From Ganoderma boninense (taxonomy: Eukaryota; Basidiomycota; Agaricomycetes; Polyporales; Polyporaceae): a stretch of 64,000 nucleotides of DNA. Shown here one piece after another: positions 24,144 through 35,300 of this stretch. Position numbers and translations under genes: made by a program. The stretch lies in assembly GCA_002900995.3 (NCBI GenBank), contig CM035308.1, forward strand, positions 4,115,053-4,179,052. The letters are read 5' to 3'. Below the pieces are notes generated by a model, which was not told the origin of the DNA, did not search any database, and worked only from the letters and a program-made list of their open reading frames with translations. Position 1 is the stretch's first letter. Each line of letters begins with the position of its first letter.

Positions 24144-25225
24144 ATGGCTCAGGCTCAGCGTGCCCGGTATTCCTCCCAGGATGATCGCACCCTTGTCACT
24201 ACTCTTCTTGCACAGGCTCGCTGTGGGAATCAATCGGAAAATGGTTTCAAGAAGCAGGCTTACGTGGCTGTGGCGAATGCGCTGGTTGGGAGTGAGCAGG
24301 TCTCTGGAGGGAAGGCGAAGGGTCAGCAGAGTGTCCAGGACAGATTCCTCACGGTATGTGCAATTTGTGGCTCTGTTATTGTACATCCTTCATTCCTGAC
24401 TCTGTTCTAGCTCAAGAGGGAGTTTCTTATCATGAAGAGTCTCTGTGGAAACTCCGGCTTCGGCTGGGATGAAGGCAAGCATCTCGTCACAGCGCCGGTA
24501 GATGTCTGGAAGAAGTACATTGATGTATGTTTGGTTTCAGCCTGATGCTTGGTCTTCACTATTGATTTCAACATGTTTTGTAGGCTCATCCCGAGGCCAA
24601 AAAATGGCAGAAAACCCCATTCCCGCTCTACGACGACATCTGTTCGCTCGTGGACGGCACAGCTGCCACCGGAGAGGGCGCTTATCACCCCGGTGAGGAC
24701 GATGGCCATGGTGGTGAGAAGGAACTGGACTTGGAGGGTGTCTTGGTGAGTTTGAATGTGTTATATCTTGGGACAGCATTCCAACATCCAACTTCCACTG
24801 TGTACTTTGCGTAGCGTGAATCACGCTCCCCGTCTGCGTCACCGGCACCCCCCTCTCGCAAGCGCGCCACGTCACCTACCTCTGGCACATCTCCAAGTCA
24901 ACGTGCACGCAAGCACAACGGCAAAGCCACCACCGCTGATAGTCTTGATCAGCTGACGCGCGCCGTTGGTGACATCAAGGATGCTCTGGTCGAGCCCGTC
25001 AATACCCCTTCTGACTCCCCGTCCTCTCCGAAGCGACGCATGGAAGCAGTTGCCACGCTTGCTGTTGATGCAGGTGTGGGTCTGACTCCTCGTTGTAAGG
25101 TGAAGTTGATCAAGCACATCCGCAAGAACACCGCTGTGGCTGATGCGTACATGGCCCTTGCTGGTCATGATGAGCTTCGTGCCGGGTACTTGCAGGCGGA
25201 GCTGGATGAGGTGCCGACTGTCTAG
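24144..25225 (+). CDS. Harbinger Myb/SANT-like DNA-binding protein
   Basis: The partner protein of Harbinger transposases, expected to help bind the element ends and carry the transposase to the nucleus. Four exons with short GT-AG introns after FLT, after KKYID and after EGVL. The trihelix/SANT part opens RYSSQDDRTLVTTLLAQARC and continues through VWKKYIDAHPEAKKW and FPLYDDICSLVDG, the hallmark order of the Myb_DNA-bind_3 type. A Ser/Arg-rich linker with basic clusters (PPSRKRA, SPKRRM) follows, then a C-terminal helical region. The start at 24144 is the first ATG in frame. The gene converges on the transposase gene; their stop codons are about 40 bp apart. No defects seen. Confidence 0.85.
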
Positions 25226-25263
25226 ATATTGTTATTGCTGATGTAACCTGAACTTGCAAGAAT

Positions 25264-26738
25264 CTACAGCCTGATTGGGAACTCGTCTGCCATGTATGCT
25301 ACATAGTCCTCCCACATCGCCTTTGCAATGTGATCACGTCGAGCGTCAGCACGGTCCTTCTCTTGCTCACTGACATGTCCCCCAAGGCTTCCTGGCACAA
25401 TGGGTACCTCGCCACCATCCCCGACCTCAACCTCGACACCTTCAACTGTGTGAAACCGCTGAGCACCCTGCCTGTCCTCTGTTGCACTGCCTCGTGGTCG
25501 AATGAAGTTGAACATGCAAAATGTTGCACAGACGAGTTTTGCTTGTGTTGGTGCGCTGTATTCTGGGGCCTGTATCATAAGTGGAAACTCCCGCTTTGAG
25601 GTACCTAGGATGCGCTCGACAACATTGCGTGCAGTAGCATGTCGTAAATTGAAGAGTTCTTTGCAATTCTGTGGCCTATAACATTTTCCAATCAAAGCTT
25701 GCCTCAAAATACACCTAATGTTGGAGCATACGCACCGTTGACTTCCCAATGCCCACTCTTTCAAATGATACCGTACACCTCGATATGGAACCAGCAATGC
25801 ATCACAGGATGGAAATCCTGCATCACCCAAGTAGTATCGCCCATCAGGTATGTGGAGATCACTCCGCCGTGCATCATCCCACACTCGTCCATCTGCCGCA
25901 CTCCCTTCCCAGCCAGCCAAGACATAGCAGAACCGCATGTCAAATGTTGCACAGACAAGGACATTTTGCGCCAAGAAACCTATATATGCACTGAGTTCAG
26001 TGAAGCTGTACCAAGCCCGACGATATTTATCGCACCTTTATGGCAGCGGTACCTTGCATGCACATTGGCGCGGAAGTGGCCTGCAAATAAGGAGCCGTCG
26101 ACAGTGGCACGCACATCCTCAAAGTAGGGATAGAGTTTGGGATTTTCTCGGATCTCGGGGGGGCACTCGTCGGGTGGGAGATAGACATGTCTTCTGTAGA
26201 AACCGGGAGACACAATTGCCTCAAGGACTTGGTGAAAGTTGCTAATATTGAATGTAGTACACATGAAGCCCGGAATGATGGATATGAGTTCAATACAAGT
26301 AACATACCGACTGATTGTATCGGCACTATGTTGCCACCGATTCTTGAGTGCCCGGATAGAAACCCCGGTTTGGCACTGGTATAAAAATGTTGCAAGCTTC
26401 TCCGCAGCTGATACTGAACGCGTAGTACGAAGGCCACCATAGGTCACAAGTTCGGAGTGAAGGTTCCAAAAGATAGGCTGTGACATTCCAAGGACATCGT
26501 AAAATGTTTGAGGATTGCCACTGCAAAGCTCTTGTAGGTATAGACTTCCCGTCAGAATCGAGGTGCTTTGCGGTTGGCGAAGTAGGATGGGACCAGCGAG
26601 GTGAATTGCACAAGCCGATACGGCAAGAGCAGTAATACCAGCGAGGACTCGTCTACGCCGGTCACGTAGTAGGCGGTAGCGTTGTGCACGCTCGAGAGCA
26701 GCCCGGGTATGAAGGGAGGGCATCGAATACGGTGACAA
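25264..26738 (-). CDS. Harbinger DDE transposase (DDE_Tnp_4)
   Basis: Catalyses excision and integration at TTA sites. Start at 26738 (MSPYSMPSLHTRAALERAQR). The N-terminal region carries a helix-turn-helix-like stretch (SVSAAEKLATFLYQCQTGVS). Catalytic positions: Asp in RATVDGSLFAGH, Asp in YYLGDAGFPSC and Glu in ATARNVVERILG. Three introns are inferred: one after TISR (about 66 bp, read through by chance in the open frame), one after CHK (GTGCGA to ATATAG) and one after GSQR ending at TTATAG. Each restores the family order, for example GWEGSAADGRVWDDA after the second. A Glu/Asp-rich tail follows. After splicing no stop or frameshift is seen. Confidence 0.88.
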
Positions 26739-26959
26739 GGGATGCGGGATGCTACTGTACTATTGGGCGCCACGTAAGGCGGGGCTCGGACGTGACAACG
26801 GTGGTGACGGACAGTCTGTTGCTCGACCACAATCCTATCCTACTCAGCCGTATTCTGCGCCACCGGGCTAGCGACGCCGGCGCTTTTTCAGCTAATCCAA
26901 CCCTATCCTACTCTTATCCGACGTACCGAACGGGGCCTTAGCCTTGTCGACATTTTACG

Positions 26960-27475
26960 AAAACGTGGGTATGAGTCGCCTGAGTCGGATTCCTACTAAT
27001 GTTTCAGTAAACAGCTTTGCCATGTCTACCGCGGTCGCACAACTTTCACAAAAACTCGGCGTGTCCCCAGGCTCAGGCTGATCACGACAGTCTGAGTCCG
27101 AGTCGGCCGAAAGGACGCACAGAGGTACATCCGTCGAGCCTGTTTTCCTTCAGCTATCTGTGGAACATATCTGGTAATCCACTGCGTCGCTTCGAGCTTC
27201 GAGTCAAATGTCTGCGGTATAGGACAACATTCATGCATGGCTGGCGGCGGAACAGCAGTTTGAACTCCACGCTCGTGTTAGGACTTCTGAGAAATCTCAA
27301 AATCAGAAGGGGATAGTGCCAGGTGTGTTGTTCAGCTGCGGCGACGACGTTGGGTTTGAAGATTTCCATTGGGGATCTCTAAGGCTCACGAAACGAACAT
27401 ACCCCGTTGACGATGGGCAAACAATGCATATGCTCGACCCACCGTATGAGCGTCGCGGCAGCGATGGATCGTGCT
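26960..27475 (-). pseudogene. 3' fragment of a divergent protein kinase gene (copy K1)
   Basis: Only the middle-to-C-terminal part remains. It starts with MHCLPIVNG, equivalent to the catalytic-loop exon MHRLRIAHG of copy K5. An intron follows, then IFKPNVVAAAEQ, and a C-terminal block containing ITRYVPQIAEGKQARRMYL. The DFG-equivalent segment and the N-terminus are missing. It is an inverted near-copy of 46436-46920 and lies directly outside the right end of the Harbinger element. Confidence 0.6.
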
Positions 27476-29174
27476 GAAACTAACCAGAAGCATGAGGATT
27501 TCAGCATCAAACCGAGATATCTGCTATCCTACAGGCAGATTTGAACGCCTTGTGTCTTGCTCGCCGGTATGCCAGTCAGACTAGTCAAGTTTTACAGCCT
27601 GCAAGGAGACGGTTGGATGAGCGCACGGTTATATGGATACAGTTCAAATTCAATCGACTTACAGTACCTTGAACGCATAGATCATATACCAGAGTAAACT
27701 GTCAGCAGGTGTGGATACGTCTCTCAGCCGACAGACTGGCTATGTGGGCGATGACAATCCGCAATCGACGGAGATACTCAACGCCCTGTGCTGGTCTATG
27801 CGTTAGCGTTGAGGAATTTGACTGACAAGGGGACTCACTGAATTCATTCCGCTAAAAAGCTTGGTATCCCTGGCCTGCAGATCCTAGTGAGTTTTCAACC
27901 AGCCTGGAACTTCGTCAAGGGAGGACAAAGCAGCGGGGGTCTGGAGCAAGATAAGAGCAGCTGGCTGTCGTTCGGTTGCATTGCCACCAAAAGTAAACAT
28001 GCGTAAATACTTATGGTGACTGCCACCACCACCGGCAGTAGCAGCTACTAGTCATTCTCTGATCATGACAGTTGACTCCGTGTGCTGGACCCATGACTTG
28101 CTTGCCACTCGACTCTAACTAGACTTCTTTTTCCCGGGTCTTACCAGCACCAATAATGTCGTGTTAAGTGAGTCCGTCGTTTCTCTGCCATCAAACAATC
28201 GTCAACAGCTCCACGCTCAAACGGCTATGACCCAGTCGAATTTCTCGTCGGCTCCATGTTTCTCACCGGATATATGCCAGGGAAAAACTGCAGGACTCCC
28301 AGTGTGACTATTGTCGCAACTTTACCATTTATCCGCCAGCTGGTGGACAAGGCACTGTATGCTCATGATCACATTCAACTGAAGAGAAGACGCCATTTAC
28401 CTTGGAGGTGAGCCCGACATCCACGAATCTGCGATCTCAACATACTAACCCTTGACTCTAATAAAATGGCTTTGCACTTCCCGGCGTCATGCCTGGCGTC
28501 CGGTCTATTTGGAAGGAGGCTCAGGGTTTCGGGCTATTTCCCAGATGCGAGCACCAAGCCCGAGGTCCGATACTGCTCAAGCCGGACGGTTCGATGAGGT
28601 TCGATGATGTGGGAGGCACCGGGAGGCACCTTGCCTGAGCCTTGCAAGCTGAGCCTTGGCTTCGTCGCCACGCATCGCGTGGAACTGAAATGTGTTGATG
28701 TAGATTAAGATGGACAGTCTGTGAACGCTGTGAGTGGTCCTGTGAGTTCGAGATCGTTATCCGCCGCTGACTTATTTGATTTGTCGTAGGATCTCAGATT
28801 ATCATACGCTATGCCTTTTTGTTTTAAGCCCTAGCCGCTCGGAAATATCATCCGCCAATGAGTCAATAGTTTTCTTCATGGAACAACGCCCGCCGGGCGA
28901 CGTATAGCTCTGAGATAGGGACGCGCGCCCGCCAAATCCTCCGAGACGACCAAAAAGCGAGGAGACGACGTCAAGTTCGATATGCATGCCCATCACACGA
29001 GCTCCAAAAACAGACGCCTCCTTGTCTACGTTTCGGGATATTTGGGTCCTGGTGATGTGGAGAGCTTGCACTCGCAAGCCAGTGCGCGAATCAGCCCGAT
29101 TTTTTTGTCATGAGCGTCAGCTGTTCCGGGAGAAGGCGATATTCGCGTCGCACTCTCACAATGGGTTTTTGTTC
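27476..29174. other. intergenic region up to a gap
   Basis: No gene recognised. A 91-codon minus-strand frame at 28802-29077 has no known domain and no splice support. Some of this DNA may be remains of older insertions, but I see no paired ends. Confidence 0.45.
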
Positions 29175-29274
29175 NNNNNNNNNNNNNNNNNNNNNNNNNN
29201 NNNNNNNNNNNNNNNNNNNNNNNNNNNNNNNNNNNNNNNNNNNNNNNNNNNNNNNNNNNNNNNNNNNNNNNNNN
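29175..29274. other. assembly gap (100 N)
   Basis: A run of exactly 100 N, a conventional placeholder. It lies where segmental duplicate B would continue into the rest of the MFS gene. Confidence 0.98.
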
Positions 29275-29454
29275 AGACTGTAGACATGGCAAGGAGACAG
29301 GTAAAAACAGAGAGCGCCGAGACGAACACAGAACGATTTGTCCACGGGTGTGGAAAAGCCAAGGATCAAAAGGGGAGCCGAATGATCGACGGGTAACCGG
29401 TAAACTGGACGATCACAGAGCACAGGAGAACAAGGAGGACCAGAACGAAACACA

Positions 29455-29832
29455 CTTACTCAGCAGCGGCTGGCAGTAATACAGGTTGCTGACGGCTTTG
29501 CGACTGTTCGTTAGTGCGAGCTCCATAGCCAAAGAAGCAGCAGGAACTGCCAGATGAAATGACATACTGAACGTGCTTGCGACGCCGAAGATGACGTTCA
29601 TGAGCAGCCCGAAGTGAAACGGGCGCTCGGGGTCGTACCGGACGCGTTTTGGGATCGGGAGGAAACCAAAGTCCTTCCGGTTTTCTGCCCGAACGTCGAC
29701 GTCCTTTTCGACAGAAGGACCGGGGACTGCTCGAGTCGAGACCGCGACAGTCTCGGTAGCGGACGGCGCCACGGAGGCGGGCCTGCTCTCTTCAACGTGG
29801 GCCGCCTGCAAAGAAGCCGCGCCAGAGGACAT
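29455..29832 (-). pseudogene. MFS transporter 5' exons only (copy 3)
   Basis: Nearly the same as the start of MFS gene 2: MSSGAASLQAAHVEESRPAS through PKRVRYDPERPFHFGLLMNV, then the short exon VSNLYYCQPLL with its GTAAGT donor. The remaining exons are absent; the sequence runs into the gap at 29175-29274. It may be a truncated duplicate, or the rest may be lost in the gap, but DNA beyond the gap (28.0-29.1 kb) does not continue the gene. Confidence 0.7.
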
Positions 29833-30207
29833 GGTGGGGGTTCGGAGCAGGAGAAGGGGGTGTGAGAAGAGTAAGCAAGATGAACTCAGGCTGGCGGCGA
29901 GGGGGCCAGCATGTTGTCTCCTGGGAGAAGCCCTTCGGGCGGTAGAAATAAGCGAACAGTTTTGAAAATTGGGTGCGGAGTACCCACCTTCAATTGAGCT
30001 GCGCTTCGACGGGCGATCCGACCCAGCAGGCGGAGCACCGGCGATTTACGTATACCCCATGAGGGACTGTGGACGATGGCTGGGGGTGCCAAAGATGTCA
30101 GAAAAATGCTTGAGCTACAACGATCAGCAGGGCGTCCGGATCCCCGAATACGTAAGTTAACGTAGGATGCGGTTACTTGAACAGCGCAAATCCGTTCCCG
30201 GATCTCC

Positions 30208-30603
30208 TTACCTTCGGCCATCCACGGCTGTCACAGCGGCGCCTGAGGGCGCGCCATTCGCTACGAATTCAATGCCTGTCTCTTGGGGCCTGATCCATGG
30301 CCCCCAGAGCTTCGCCAAAGGTTTGAAAGTGGCACCCTTGTCGAGGGTCCTCGGGACAGTCATGGTCCTCGCAGTCATCGCTCCACAGAAGCCAAGTCTG
30401 ACTCGCCTCGCTCGTAGCGCAGCTACTACTTTACACGTACCTTGCCTCCACCGTTGCGAAAAGTCACCACCGCCGACCTGTCGCCTGTGTGGGACAAAGT
30501 CCATGTCCAGGTCACGCTGCCCAGCCAAGCTCCGAAACCGGGATCGGAATGATGGCTGCAGCTCTCTACGCGACGCGCTCCCAGGAAGGCGATGCCCGAT
30601 CAC
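30208..30603 (-). CDS. hypothetical frame, duplicate of 16239-16538
   Basis: Copy B version of the frame described in copy A, with a longer open stretch upstream (ASRRELQPSFRSRFRSLAG). Not recognised. A GTACGT donor follows RWRQ, which would give a two-exon reading. Weak evidence for a real gene. Confidence 0.2.
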   Translation of the reverse strand: MIGHRLPGSASRRELQPSFRSRFRSLAGQRDLDMDFVPHRRQVGGGDFSQRWRQGTCKVVAALRARRVRLGFCGAMTARTMTVPRTLDKGATFKPLAKLWGPWIRPQETGIEFVANGAPSGAAVTAVDGRR

Positions 30604-31786
30604 CTCGTCTCGCCTCGCGTCGTCCTACAGACCCGGTGGCTGGGGAGCCCTGGTGTGAGACAGCGATCGTGAGTTGACTTGTGGTTGTGGGGGCGATTGG
30701 CATCCGACCCCGTACTGGAGAAGAGGCGTACCACCGGGAGCGAGTGCGGGGACGGTGGTTCGAGTCGGAGAGCGCGGTTTGGGTACGTCCGGGCGCCGCA
30801 TGAGTCTTTGGAGACCGCGTTGATGGAATGGAAGGACCTAGGCCAGAGATCAATGCGCCATTGAGTGACGCCGGACTGATGTCGGATCTTGACTCTTGAG
30901 CTTGGAAACCGAGACGATAAACAGGAGGGTGGAGATGTTGTTGCTGCGTGCCAGAGGAATAACGACATTGGCGGGTCTGCGGTGAGAGAAGCCTTGTATT
31001 TGCCCTTGCAATAGTGGACGACTAGGCCTGACGATCAGCTCAAGGAAGCTTTAGACAGTGCAGCGGCTGGAGAAGCACCTCTAATTTCCAAAAGGCACTT
31101 CCGAGCTCCGACGAGGTGCCTGCGACTGACTCATGCCAAATTCTGCGGTTGAACGCCTGAGAGAGAAGGGCATCTCGAGACGCTCAGGGTTGCGCAGAAG
31201 TCTTGTAGTAGGTTGGTGGCCTTGGTACCAGATGCAGCGGTGCTGGAGTGGGAGTGGGGTTAAGAGGTCACCAATCTTGCACGAGTAGTCTAGCAACAAC
31301 AGATGAAAAACTTGCCTTCGATTCACCGACGCTCTAACACCACTAGATCGGCAGGGCCTTGACGAGAACGTAAAATTGGCTCATCGGCTCAAAGATGATG
31401 ATGTCGCCTTTGAGGACCGCCATCGTCGGCTCATCACCCCAAAGCTTTCACGCGTGATTCACTCTGATGGCATTGGCATGAAGGATGTCGAATCTGACAT
31501 GATCCCAGCGCTGTGCATGAGGTTGCAAGTCTGAAAGAGGCAGTCATCGCCGTTGTTCGACAGCTCTATGGAGAAAACTTACTTCTGCCAAACAGGCTTG
31601 AACGGGCGTCCTAGGAGCCTCTTCCAAAGCACTTGAACACTGTTGGTTGATCCGGCTTAAAGCTTCTGGGTGCAGTAGTATAAGCTTTACAGTGGCATCT
31701 ACAGCTATTTGAATTGATCAACGTTAAGTTGCGGATCCACCAACAAGTGACGAGTACATACGCCTCTCCGACGAGCTGCCAGCTTA

Positions 31787-32337
31787 CCCGATTAACTCTG
31801 GGACTTCAATGAAATTCGCCTGGTGCCAAGTTTACAGATGAGCACCAATGATTTGTTTCGGTACAAGACATGGAGCAAGGTACTCACGGCAGATATGTCT
31901 GTATGATCAAGGATGATCAAGGTAGCTTGAAGCCTGGGGTGAAGCATCCCCGGCGGTCAATGTCAAGGTGGTCGAGGCCCGCCGCCAAACCGGTGTGCAC
32001 ATCCGCGAGTCCTCAACTTCCTCACGGCCCCTCATTGCTCCACTACCACCCACCTTACGCTCCACGAATTCCAATGCAGAGTGGTCGAACCAGGTGCCTT
32101 CGACGGAGAACGCAACATACAAGGACTGGGATCATCGAAGTCGCCTGTGAATGCTGTGTGCAGCGTGTGTGCCGGGTTTTCCATGCAAATACGAAGCTCA
32201 TCCCAGACTCCCAGCGAGCGGTGCACTCAGCGCTGTTCACACGGCCCACACGATCAACGACCAGCGCAGGAGGTCACCATATACTTACCGTCTCGTACAT
32301 CGTACATTCGTCATACTCGCTCCAGATACATGTCAAA
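31787..32337. other. intergenic region, no gene recognised
   Basis: Sits between the end of duplicate B and the 3' end of the GH35 gene. Open frames on the plus strand run antisense into the GH35 gene and are not supported. Confidence 0.45.
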
Positions 32338-35300
32338 TCACGAACGCGCTTCCCAGACGGGGTTGTTCGTAGCGATGGGGCCCACACCTCCGTCCAGGAC
32401 GGCATCGATCGCCAGCTCCAAGCTCGGAGACACCGCGGTGTTGTCCAGCGCCCAGAACGCCACCGCGACCGTGCTGCGAAGTGCATGCCGGTTAGTCTTC
32501 CCATCGTGCGCATTGCTAGACACGGCCGTGTTACTCACTTCTTGCCGTTGTAGTCCAGGATGCCCTGCGGGACGGGGAACCTCGTCTGCGGGCCGACGTT
32601 CGCGACGCGCTGTCAACCGTCAAGAAACAGGTAAGTAAATGTAAATTTGCCATGCCAGGTGCATGACAACAAGCACTCGCCTTGCCGAACTTCCACCCAT
32701 TCACGAACAGGAGCGCGCGGTACGCCTGCGTGTTCGTCTCCTCGAACTGGAAGCTCACGAGCACGTCCGTGCCCACGGGGAACGCGAGCTCGAACGTCGT
32801 CACGAAGAACCCGACGCCCGCGCCCCCGCTCGGCAGGCCCGCGGATAGCTCGCGCGCGGTCCAGCCGGGGCCGGACGTGTCGAAGCCAGGCAGGTGCCAG
32901 CCCTCGCGCTCGCCGAACAGCCCGCCCTCGTTCATCACGCCGCGCACCTTGTCCGGGAAGCTGTGCGTGTCGTCGCGTGGGTCAGCTGCGGCAAGTTGGG
33001 GGGAGGAGGAGGAAGAGGGGGGAGGGCAGATGTCGACGCTTACTCGGTGTACCCGCCAACTTTGCCCTGGACCTTCCATGTGCCGAAGGTGCCACCAGCC
33101 AGGGAGAAGCCGGCGATGCCGCGCGCGGACTTCTCGTTCGAGTCCTCGTCGTTCCCCATGTTGTCCTGGATGACGGTCACCACGTTGTCTTGCCCGGGGA
33201 CAACGGAGCCGTTCGGGAAGGGGAAGGCGGCGTTGACGTTGTCGCCGCCGTTAAAGACGGTGCTTATGAATTGGTCGTTGATGAACACGGACGCGGCGAA
33301 CGCTGCACACAGGAAGAAGAGGAAGGGGTAGGTGTCAGCTACGCTGGAGCGACAAGCTGGGCGAGGACGACAAGGACCGTACCAGATCCGCCGTAGATGG
33401 TGAGGTTCGCGGAGGTCTCGGCGCCGGTGGCATTGAAGTGGCCGCGGAAGAGGACATGGCCCTCACAGCTGCAAAGGCGAAGCGAAGCGTGAGCACAACG
33501 TATACACACATCACAAACAAACGCTGGCGCGCGAGCACGCACAACCCATAGTCGCATCCTAAAAGCACGACGCCCCGTCAGCCTCGTCCAAACTGCGCCC
33601 GCGGATCGAAAAAAAAACCAGCTCACCATACAGCACCCGCCCGTCCCCAAACACCGGCTTCAAATTGATATTCGTCGTCGTCTTGTTCGCGGTCGTCCAT
33701 CCCTCGTCGTCGAACCCCGCCCCGCCCGCGACCTCCGGCAGGCTGTCCGCGAAGCGCCACCCCTGCAGCTTCGGCAAGCTCACCTCCCCACCCTCGCGCC
33801 CAGCTCGAGCCTGCCCGTGAGCATCGCGCCTTGCGCGCGGACGCCCACACGTGCCCCGTTCCACGTCACCCCGCGCACCGCGGGAGGCGCGACGACCGTG
33901 AGCGGGACCGACGCGTTCAGGTCGCCGCGCAGCGCGAGCGTGCGCCCCCCATTTGAAAGGGTGGCGTTGCGGACGAGGTAGGGCCCCCCGACGAGCACGG
34001 TCGCGTTCGTGCCGAACTGCCAGAACGCGGCGTTGGAGCCCGTGGACGGGATCGGGGGCGCCCAGAACGTCGCGGCGGTGCCCGGGTCCGCGAAGAGGAC
34101 GAGCTGCGCGGGCGACTCCCACACCGTGAGCAGCCCCGCGGCCCCCGGGCCGACTGCGACGGTCGTGATGCCCGCTGCTGGGGAAGAGTCGATGAATTCG
34201 AGGCGCGAGGAGGACGCGCGCGTGCCCGAGCCGGTGAGGGTGAGCGCGAACTCGTGCGACTGGTCTGCGTCGCCGTAGAGGAAAAGGACGTCGCGTGCGC
34301 CGATCGTGCCCGCGAAGAAGATGGAGGCGGTGGTGTAGAGGAGGGCGCCGGCGGCGCCGAAGGTGTAGTCGGTGATGATGAGCTTGCTCTGGCGGCCGGT
34401 GAGCGCGATCACGCCTGTCGTCTGCGGGAGTGTCAGGGTACCCTGCGAGGAGGGCACTGTGAGGGTGAATGAAGTGTTTCCTCTGCAAGGAGGGCTTGCT
34501 TAGTCGGAGGGCGTCTTTCAGACGAGGGAGGAGGATGGGATACGTACGTGGAGGTCGAGTCGAGTTGCCGGGCGATGAAGAACTGGGTGCGCGTGTCCGG
34601 GTTCTGCAGCAGCGTCACGAAGGCCGCGCTGCCGTTGAGGGTCACGCCCGGGATGCCGGTGCTGGTGTCCCCGATCCAGTCGGTTTTGCGGAACTCAGGG
34701 GAGGAGCGGAGGAATATGCCTTGGCGCTTGAGCTCGTCGAACTTGTCGGACAGGGCGCGGGTCTCGCGGATCGCCGAGCCGTAGTCGTAGCTGGATATGT
34801 GCGCGTCATGTCAGATTCAGATAGTGGCGAGCTGGGGGGGACGAGGATGTCGGAATCGCTTACCTGGTGTAAACGCCGGGGAATGGGAAGCCTCCCCAGC
34901 TCGTTCCCCTGAGGAGTACGGTCAGCGTGCACAAACAAATATCTCCGGTATCTGTATGTCGGGGTCTTACCCGTAGAGCATATAGTAGGAGACGAGCTTG
35001 GCGTTCGCAGCCCAGTTGTGCTTGTAGAACACGTCCTGGAAGGCCGGTCCAGTGAGGGTTTCGCACGCGTCGTATCCAGGGCCTCCCCAAGGGTCGAACG
35101 AGCCACCTGCTCCCAGAAAATGGCGTTATAGGCATATGCAAGTATTCGGGGGGAACAGACGATGGGGCGCGGGCGCACCTTGGAACTCCGGCATGTACCA
35201 CGGCTCGGCAGGGTTGTTGGTTTCGTGGTACGAGTGGTAGCTCGTGTCCACGGGCGACCAGTGCGTAGGGTTCGAGCAGTCGAAGCCTTGCGGGTAGCTG

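Larger units (their letters stand above)
19251..26937. mobile_element. PIF/Harbinger transposon, enlarged by a nested element
   Basis: Terminal inverted repeats start GGCCCCGTTCGG, followed by CACGTCGGA on the left and TACGTCGGA on the right (one mismatch in about 21). TTA flanks both ends (19248-19250, 26938-26940), as is typical of PIF/Harbinger. Without the nested element (19429-23962 plus one target copy) it would be about 3.15 kb and hold only a Myb/SANT gene and a convergent DDE transposase gene, the standard two-gene plan. The left flank matches the end of segmental duplicate B, while the right flank matches DNA downstream of the kinase copy at 46.1-46.9 kb. Confidence 0.9.
29275..31786. 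repeat. segmental duplication, copy B
   Basis: Matches 15312-19250 without the Tc1 element. The empty TA target stands at 31658-31659 in the text CCGGCTTAAAGC. Similarity ends at CCAGCTTA (31786), the exact base where the Harbinger element starts in copy A, after which the two sequences differ. Confidence 0.85.

Noticed and set aside
25960..26060. Harbinger transposase split into two genes
   Set aside because: A short GT-AG intron (GTGCGA to ATATAG) joins the two open frames and keeps the family order.
19251..26937. A three-gene Harbinger with the coiled-coil protein as cargo
   Set aside because: Separate inverted ends and a target duplication around the coiled-coil gene show a nested element.
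32647..33396. Long plus-strand frame over GH35 gene A
   Set aside because: Antisense shadow; the minus strand gives clear GH35 protein sequence with matching splice sites.
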